A stretch of DNA of 18,420 nucleotides from Thermoplasmata archaeon (lineage in GTDB: Archaea > Thermoplasmatota > Thermoplasmata > UBA184). A program made the position numbers and the translations under genes. How positions within the stretch are numbered: the first letter of the stretch is position 1; each line of letters opens with the position of its first letter. The stretch is from positions 1-18,420 of the forward strand of contig JAKAZU010000016.1 in the NCBI GenBank assembly GCA_021826525.1, given 5' to 3'. Below the pieces are notes generated by a model. It ran no database searches. It was not told where the DNA came from and saw nothing but the letters and a program-made list of their open reading frames with translations. Of the stretch, positions 13,735 through 18,420 are shown one piece after another.

Positions 13735-15795
13735 ATGTCCAGCGATGGGATGCCGAGCGCCCTGTTCCCGTATCGCCTCCGCGCCGGCCAGGAGGAGATC
13801 CTCCGCGAGATCGCTCGGATCTCCGAGAGCGGAGGCCCGCTCCTCGTCCACGCGCCGACCGGCTCGGGCAAGACCGTCGCGACCCTCGCGCCGCTCCTCG
13901 AACATGCGGAGAAGGCCGATCACAAGATCCTCTACCTCGTACGCACCCACGCCCAGGAAGTGCAGGTCCTCCAGGAGGCCCGAGCCATCTCCCATCGGCT
14001 CGAACGGCCCCTGCTTTCGATCGGGCTGCAAGGGCGCGGGCGTCGCTGCCTCCTGCTCGAGAACGTCGCCGAGATGAAGGGTGCGACCGCCGAGGAGCAC
14101 GGGAAGCTCTGCGGCGATCGTAAGCGAGCGACCGAGCGTGGGTTCCGCGAAGGCAACCAGGTCCTTTCCCCGCCCGAGCTCCCCGAGGGGGGCCCTGTCG
14201 ACCTCGTCGACCTGGATGGGTGCGTGTACTACGCCCGGGTCCTGCAGGCGGACATGGAAGTGGAGACCGATCGGCTCGCCTCCAAGCAGCCGACCCCGCG
14301 CGAATTCGAGGAGTACTGCCGGACCGAGAACCTGTGCCCGTACGAGCTATCGAAGAAGCTTGTGCCTTCCTCGCGAATCGTCACGGCCCCGTACGCGTTC
14401 TTCTTCCACCCTCACGTCCGACGTTCGCTGTACGCTTGGATGGGGGTCGGGCCCGAGCGGGTCGATCTCGTGGTCGACGAGGCGCACAATCTCCCCGAGT
14501 ACCTGCGGGAGACGACGACCGTCTCCCTCCCGCTCACCTCGGTCCGGTACGCCCGGGCCGAGCTCGCCGAGCGCGGGGACTTTCAGCTCCCGGACGGGCC
14601 GAGCGCGAGCCGGCTGCTCGACATCGTCAGCGCGGCCGAGGAGGAGCTCCTGCAGTCGCTCGTGCACGAAGACGACGCCATCCTCCCTCCCAACGTCCTC
14701 GAAGACGGCCTCCTGACGGCGCTCGGCGGTACGAGCCATCGCCTCGACACCTGGCTCGGATCTCTCGCCACCTGGGGGGAGAACCTGCGCGAGGAACGCC
14801 GTCGCGAGCGCAAGCTCCCACGGTCCTGGGTTCATACCGTGGCGCTCACTCTGCTCTCCTGGCCCCAGCTCGACGAGCCGGGCTACGTCAAGGTCGCCAC
14901 GAAGTCGCCTCGGGCGGCGCTCGAGGCCTACGCGCTCGACGCGAGCCTCCCCGCTCAACCGGTCCTCGAATGCCACACCTCCGTGCACCTCTCGGGGACG
15001 CTGGCGCCCACCGATGAGTATCGGGACACCCTCGGGCTCGGGGAGCGGACCCGGAGGCTGAGCGTACCATCGCACTTTCCGCCCTCCCACATCAAATATC
15101 TGTACGATCCGACGATCAGCACGCGGTTCGAAGAGATCCGGGCCGATCCGAGAGCGATCCCGCGGATCTCCGATCGGATCTCCTCCTTGCTGCAGAGCCT
15201 ACCGGTGAACACGGCCGTGTTCTTCCCGAGCTTCGATCTCATGGAGAAGGCGTACCACGCGGGGCTCGAGCTGACGATCCCGCCCACGAGCGTGATCGAG
15301 TCCCCGCGGGTCTCTACCGCCGATCTGTGGCGGTCAATCGACGCGCACAAGCAGGGGGCGAGCCGAGGCGTCATCCTGGGAGTCTCCGGAGGTCGGATCG
15401 CCGAGGGGCTCGATTTCCCCGGACAGGAGCTCGAGGCCGTGGTGATCGTGGGAATCCCCTACCCCCGACCGACCGCCCGCCGCGAGGCGCTCCGCCGGTT
15501 CCTGGACGCGCGCACGGGACGGGGTTGGGAGTACACCATGGAGATTCCGGCCCGACGCGCGATGCAGCAGGCGATCGGTCGGATGATACGGTCCGAGCAC
15601 GACCGCGGGATCGCGATCATCCTGGACCACCGCGCTCCGGCATTCGCGGACATCTTCCCGGGGCTCGAACCGATTGGGAACTTGGCCGCGACCGCGCGGG
15701 CATTTTACGGTCGGCGCGCCCGCTGGTCGGGGTCCCCGGCCGGGAGCCCCGCGCCGCAACCCCTAAGAGGAGATTCCTCGCTCCCGCCCTCGTGA
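13735..15795 (+). CDS. XPD/Rad3-family Fe-S DNA helicase
   Basis: A 686-residue SF2 5'-3' DNA helicase of the XPD/Rad3 family. Walker A is APTGSGKT (40-47). Four cysteines at 105, 126, 163 and 201 are spaced as in the XPD 4Fe-4S domain, and Cys195 is an extra. The DEAH box VVDEAHN is at 246-252, LSGTL lies in the second RecA domain, GGRIAEGLDFPGQ is motif V and QAIGRMIRS (612-620) is motif VI. All helicase motifs are intact. In archaea, XPD is implicated in repair and recombination; unlike eukaryotes there is no TFIIH. The start is ATG 13735 (ATG 13750 possible). GGAGGGGG at 13710-13717 is 17 bases away and can pair with the CCCTC that follows. The stop overlaps the GTG of the next gene (GTGA). 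The last about 25 residues are Pro/Ser/Arg-rich. Confidence 0.94.
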   Translation: MSSDGMPSALFPYRLRAGQEEILREIARISESGGPLLVHAPTGSGKTVATLAPLLEHAEKADHKILYLVRTHAQEVQVLQEARAISHRLERPLLSIGLQGRGRRCLLLENVAEMKGATAEEHGKLCGDRKRATERGFREGNQVLSPPELPEGGPVDLVDLDGCVYYARVLQADMEVETDRLASKQPTPREFEEYCRTENLCPYELSKKLVPSSRIVTAPYAFFFHPHVRRSLYAWMGVGPERVDLVVDEAHNLPEYLRETTTVSLPLTSVRYARAELAERGDFQLPDGPSASRLLDIVSAAEEELLQSLVHEDDAILPPNVLEDGLLTALGGTSHRLDTWLGSLATWGENLREERRRERKLPRSWVHTVALTLLSWPQLDEPGYVKVATKSPRAALEAYALDASLPAQPVLECHTSVHLSGTLAPTDEYRDTLGLGERTRRLSVPSHFPPSHIKYLYDPTISTRFEEIRADPRAIPRISDRISSLLQSLPVNTAVFFPSFDLMEKAYHAGLELTIPPTSVIESPRVSTADLWRSIDAHKQGASRGVILGVSGGRIAEGLDFPGQELEAVVIVGIPYPRPTARREALRRFLDARTGRGWEYTMEIPARRAMQQAIGRMIRSEHDRGIAIILDHRAPAFADIFPGLEPIGNLAATARAFYGRRARWSGSPAGSPAPQPLRGDSSLPPS

Positions 15796-16769
15796 TCATC
15801 ACACGGACCCCCCTGCGGATCAGCTTCGCCGGCGGGGGCACGGATCTCCCGTCGTACTATCGGCACCACGGCGGAGGTGCCGTCACCAGCGCCGCGATCG
15901 GCCGGTACGTCCACGTCCTCGTCAATCCAAACTTCGATCGATCGATCCGGGCGACGTACTCCCAGACCGAGAACGTCTCTCACTTCGATCAGCTCCAGCA
16001 CGGCATCATCCGAGAGGCGATGCGACTCACCGGCGTGACGGAAGCGCTGGAGGTCCACACGATCGCCGACATCCCCGGTGAAGGCACTGGGCTCGGATCC
16101 TCCTCGAGCCTTGCGGTGGGCCTCCTCCATGCGCTCTATGCCTACCAAGGGATCCTGAAGGATCCGGCGGTCCTCGCGGCCCAGGCCTGCGAGATCGAGA
16201 TCGACGTCCTCCGCGGCACCCTCGGCAAGCAGGACCAGTACGTTGCGGCGTTCGGCGGGGTGGACTACATCGAGTTCCGTGCGGACGACACCGTGCGGTG
16301 CGCTCCGATCCCGCTCACCACGCAGGATCGGGAGTCGCTCAGCGACCACCTCTCCCTCTTCTACACGGGGCGTACCCGAAAGGCGCAGGGGATCCTGACG
16401 GACCTGAGCGACCACGCGCACGAGAACCGCGGATCGCTCGAGCGGATGCGCGAGCTCGCCGGTGAGACACGAGATACGTTGATGCGCCGCGATTGGGCCC
16501 GGCTGGGAGCGCTCGTGGACGAAGGCTGGCAGCTCAAGCGAGGTCTCTCCGAAGCCGTCTCCGACGCGGAGATCGACCAGCGGTACGCGGCGGCGAAGGC
16601 CGCCGGCGCCTACGGAGGCAAGATCGCCGGAGCCGGCGGCGGCGGTTTCCTATTGCTCGTGCACCCGCCGGAGCGGACCCGTCAAATATCGGAGGCCCTC
16701 TCCCCCATGATGCGGCTACCGGTGCGCATCGCTCCGGAGGGGTCGCGGATCCTGTTCGTGAGCCGATGA
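15792..16769 (+). CDS. hddA: GHMP kinase, D-glycero-D-manno-heptose-7-phosphate kinase (HddA)-like
   Basis: A 325-residue GHMP-superfamily sugar kinase. The N-terminus MIITRTPLRISFAGGGTDLP is typical of the HddA/heptose-kinase branch, with AGGGTDLP at 13-20. The ATP-binding motif 2 is PGEGTGLGSSSSL (95-107), and motif 3 is KIAGAGGGGF (277-286). HddA phosphorylates D-glycero-D-manno-heptose 7-phosphate at C1 in the GDP-heptose route, and GmhA, encoded next, makes its substrate. Related kinases act on other sugars, so substrate is inferred from the pairing. The frame is open upstream, but only GTG 15792 gives the standard N-terminus; it shares GTGA with the XPD stop. Its stop shares ATGA with gmhA. 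No strong ribosome site is seen, which fits translational coupling. Confidence 0.87.
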   Translation: MIITRTPLRISFAGGGTDLPSYYRHHGGGAVTSAAIGRYVHVLVNPNFDRSIRATYSQTENVSHFDQLQHGIIREAMRLTGVTEALEVHTIADIPGEGTGLGSSSSLAVGLLHALYAYQGILKDPAVLAAQACEIEIDVLRGTLGKQDQYVAAFGGVDYIEFRADDTVRCAPIPLTTQDRESLSDHLSLFYTGRTRKAQGILTDLSDHAHENRGSLERMRELAGETRDTLMRRDWARLGALVDEGWQLKRGLSEAVSDAEIDQRYAAAKAAGAYGGKIAGAGGGGFLLLVHPPERTRQISEALSPMMRLPVRIAPEGSRILFVSR

Positions 16770-17359
16770 GCGAAGCCCCCGGCCTCCCCGCATACGTCAC
16801 CCGGTACGTCGCGGATACGAAGGCGGCCCTGCAGGAGGGCTACCTGCTCGAGGCGATGGAACGGATCGTCCCGCTCCTGTTGAAGGCTCGGCAGGACGGA
16901 CGTACGATCTTCTTCTTCGGGAACGGCGGCAGCGCATCGACCGCATCGCACTTCGTGGTCGACATCGGCAAGGCCACGATCCGGGGGGACGGCAAGCGGT
17001 TCCGATGCACGGCCCTCGTCGACAACGTCGAGACCGTTACCGCCTGGGCGAACGATTCGGAGTACGCGGTCGTGTTCAGCGAGCAGCTGCGCGCCCTCGC
17101 GCAGGCGGGGGACGTGGCGGTGGGGATCTCGGGAAGCGGGAACTCCGCGAACGTGCTCAAGGCGGTCGACACGGCCCGCACCATGGGTCTGCGCACCGTG
17201 GGACTGACGGGCATGGGCGGTGGGAAGCTGCGGAGCGCGGTCGACATCCCACTCGTCGTCCCATCGAACTCGATGCAGCACATCGAGGACGTGCACCTCC
17301 TCGTCTGCCACCTCCTCACCGCCTATCTTCGAGACGAGGCGCCGAGCGCTTCCGCATGA
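16766..17359 (+). CDS. gmhA: SIS-domain phosphoheptose isomerase (GmhA-like)
   Basis: A 197-residue SIS-domain protein of the GmhA family, which converts sedoheptulose 7-phosphate to D-glycero-D-manno-heptose 7-phosphate. Phosphate-binding motifs are FGNGGSAST (51-59) and ISGSGNSANV (121-130), and the C-terminal signature is MQHIEDVHLLVCH (170-182). From memory of E. coli GmhA, the metal/catalytic set is His61, Glu65, Gln172 and His180. Here the equivalents appear to be His62, Asp66, Glu174 and His182, so two of the four are changed conservatively. This may mean a divergent isomerase or another SIS activity; the heptose-kinase neighbour favours GmhA. ATG 16766 overlaps the hddA stop, and its own TGA overlaps the next ATG. 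Confidence 0.86.
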   Translation: MSEAPGLPAYVTRYVADTKAALQEGYLLEAMERIVPLLLKARQDGRTIFFFGNGGSASTASHFVVDIGKATIRGDGKRFRCTALVDNVETVTAWANDSEYAVVFSEQLRALAQAGDVAVGISGSGNSANVLKAVDTARTMGLRTVGLTGMGGGKLRSAVDIPLVVPSNSMQHIEDVHLLVCHLLTAYLRDEAPSASA

Positions 17360-18219
17360 GCCCGGTCCTCGTTCGGGACTACATGATCCTGCGCGTGGAG
17401 CAGCTCTCCGACACGAGCACGATCGCCGAGGCAATCGAGAAGCTGCTCAAGACCCGTCACCACGGCCTCCCCGTGACGGACGTCGACGGAAAGCTCGTGG
17501 GCTTCGTCAGCGCGAAGGAGCTCCTCCGCAACGCGAGCGAGCGCGGGACGCCCCTCGCACAGATCCTTCGGCCGGGTACCTACACGGCCCGGCCCGATAC
17601 CGCGCTCGACGACGCCGCCCGCATCATGTTCAGGTTCGGCCTACGCGATCTTCCGATCATCGACGAGGCCGGCATTCTCGTCGGCGTCCTCGCCAACCTC
17701 GACATCGTACGCTCGCACTTCGAGCGGAGCTCTCCGGCGAAGGCCGATACCCTGAAACGGCTGCTCGCCGAGCGCTATGGGATCGCGTTTTCCTACCAGC
17801 GGGGCCTGGTACCGCTCAACCACCTGATCCCCACCCAGGCGAAGGTCTACGAGGATGAGCTCGAGGGCCGTCGCTACGAACTCGAGCGCGGGTTCGCCGA
17901 GCCCCTGCTCGTCGTACGCAAGGGCGAGGCGTGGATCCTCGTGGACGGTCACCACCGCGCGCTCGCGGCGCGGGAGATGGGACTCGCGCAGATCCAAGCC
18001 TACATTCTGGTCGCGGAGGATCCGGCACGGTTCGCCGCGCTCGAAACGGGGCTGGAGCGGACGGCGCGCGAACACCACTTGAGGTCGCTGTCGGACATCG
18101 AGATCGATCGATCCGCGCATCACCCGCTCATCGAGGTCACGACGCAACTCCTCCGGCGATTCGACCTCGCCGACGCCGAAGAACCTCCTCCGTCGCGCTC
18201 GGGTGGACCCCCGGTCTAG
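17356..18219 (+). CDS. CBS-pair protein fused to a ParB/sulfiredoxin-like domain (SerK-like?)
   Basis: A 287-residue two-part protein. Residues about 5-58 and 68-122 form a CBS pair (TRHHGLPVTDVDGKLVGFVS; GLRDLPIIDEAGILVGVLAN), a fold that commonly senses adenine nucleotides. Residues about 150-220 match the ParB/sulfiredoxin fold (VPLNHLIPTQ, PLLVVRKGEAWILVDGHHRA), with DGHHR at 197-201. A helical tail and a disordered PPPSRSGGPP end follow. There is no DNA-binding HTH as in chromosome-partitioning ParB. Archaeal ADP-dependent serine kinase SerK and bacterial SbnI use this fold to make O-phosphoserine, so a CBS-regulated small-molecule kinase is a reasonable guess; the activity is not proven. 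ATG 17356 overlaps the gmhA stop (ATGA). It is last in the coupled run. Confidence 0.8.
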   Translation: MSPVLVRDYMILRVEQLSDTSTIAEAIEKLLKTRHHGLPVTDVDGKLVGFVSAKELLRNASERGTPLAQILRPGTYTARPDTALDDAARIMFRFGLRDLPIIDEAGILVGVLANLDIVRSHFERSSPAKADTLKRLLAERYGIAFSYQRGLVPLNHLIPTQAKVYEDELEGRRYELERGFAEPLLVVRKGEAWILVDGHHRALAAREMGLAQIQAYILVAEDPARFAALETGLERTAREHHLRSLSDIEIDRSAHHPLIEVTTQLLRRFDLADAEEPPPSRSGGPPV

Positions 18220-18223
18220 GGCC

Positions 18224-18247
18224 CGAAAACGCTCTCCCGAGCGTTCG
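18224..18247. terminator. Stem-loop after the heptose/CBS-ParB run
   Basis: AACGCTC (18228-18234) and GAGCGTT (18239-18245) form a perfect 7-bp stem with a TCCC loop, five bases after the CBS-ParB stop, and can be extended to CG with a two-base bulge. No T run follows, so it may be an mRNA 3' end structure and not a true terminator. Confidence 0.4.
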
Positions 18248-18248
18248 T

Positions 18249-18262
18249 ACAATATCCATATC
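18249..18262 (+). promoter_or_regulatory. TATA-like box for the secreted protein gene
   Basis: ACAATATCCATATC is the AT-rich element in the 78-bp gap. It lies about 42 bases before the GTG at 18298, with GAGG at 18289-18292 positioned as a ribosome site. Confidence 0.45.
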
Positions 18263-18297
18263 AACCGATCCCAGGTCCAAACGCCGCCGAGGACCCT

Positions 18298-18420
18298 GTG
18301 AAGTTCGAGACGACGAGGAGTCGCCCGAGTCCCCTCCGTCGCGCTCTGCCCTGGTTCATCGCCGGCATTCTCCTCGCGGGCATTGGCCTTCCCGGCTCGG
18401 CGTTCGCGGAGAGCGGACTT
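18298..18420 (+). CDS. N-terminus of a secreted or membrane-anchored protein (3' end outside window)
   Basis: The first 41 codons of a gene running off the end. The start is GTG 18298, with GAGG upstream. The encoded N-terminus has a basic stretch (KFETTRSRPSPLRRALP), a hydrophobic core (WFIAGILLAGIGLPG) and a small-residue site SAFAES, which together read as a Sec-type signal peptide with likely cleavage after SAFA. The mature protein starts at the window edge, so no function can be given. It has its own TATA-like box and is separated from the upstream run by a stem-loop. Confidence 0.7.
   Translation, partial: MKFETTRSRPSPLRRALPWFIAGILLAGIGLPGSAFAESGL

Noticed and set aside
15327..15791. 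In-frame N-terminal extension of the HddA-like protein into XPD
   Set aside because: The upstream part is an antisense-like Arg/Gly/Pro translation within the XPD coding region, while GTG 15792 gives the exact family N-terminus.
1..18420. Mobile elements, CRISPR arrays, integrases or toxin-antitoxin pairs
   Set aside because: No direct-repeat array, transposase or integrase motif, or terminal inverted repeats were seen; the tRNA-Val gene shows no adjacent duplicated end that would suggest an attachment site.

Overview
The window reads as a high-GC archaeal chromosome segment. It encodes the small subunit of the archaea-specific D-family DNA polymerase, an archaeal DnaG primase, an XPD/Rad3 helicase, a LonB-family ATPase and a tRNA without an encoded CCA. 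PolD together with archaeal DnaG and short TATA-like elements at leaderless or short-leader distances fits a euryarchaeal lineage. A GC-rich Thermoplasmatota relative is my best guess, as an inference and not a demonstrated placement. I see no insertion sequence, integrase, phage gene or CRISPR array, so this looks like core chromosome with a few unusual genes.

Layout. (1) 1-3268: the 3' part of pntB (proton-translocating transhydrogenase beta), a convergent FUSC-type membrane protein whose 3' end overlaps it, a 340-bp gap with nothing recognisable, and a PrsW-family membrane protease. (2) 3320-6956: tRNA-Val(GAC), then a LonB-like AAA+ ATPase that has lost the Ser-Lys protease domain and carries a zinc ribbon where LonB normally has membrane segments, then dnaG, all on the minus strand. 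A 468-bp divergent promoter region follows and may hold a small structured RNA. (3) 6957-9738, plus strand: an unrecognised 223-residue protein, PolD small subunit DP1, and CutA. (4) 9638-12269, minus strand: a tight run transcribed in the order coiled-coil protein A, coiled-coil protein B, 2-dehydropantoate 2-reductase, bacterial-type phosphoglycerate kinase. (5) 12350-18219, plus strand: malate dehydrogenase, a FixX-type ferredoxin, and then a four-gene unit of XPD helicase, HddA-type heptose kinase, GmhA-type isomerase and a CBS plus ParB/Srx-fold protein, joined by 4-base stop/start overlaps. (6) 18298-18420: the start of a secreted protein.

How they fit together. The information-processing genes (dnaG, DP1, XPD, perhaps the LonB-like ATPase) are interleaved with central metabolism (PGK, MDH, transhydrogenase, ketopantoate reductase, electron transfer). 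The most distinctive points are the protease-less, apparently soluble LonB relative and the translationally coupled heptose-phosphate module, which ends in a CBS-ParB protein that could be a nucleotide-regulated kinase of the SerK/SbnI type.
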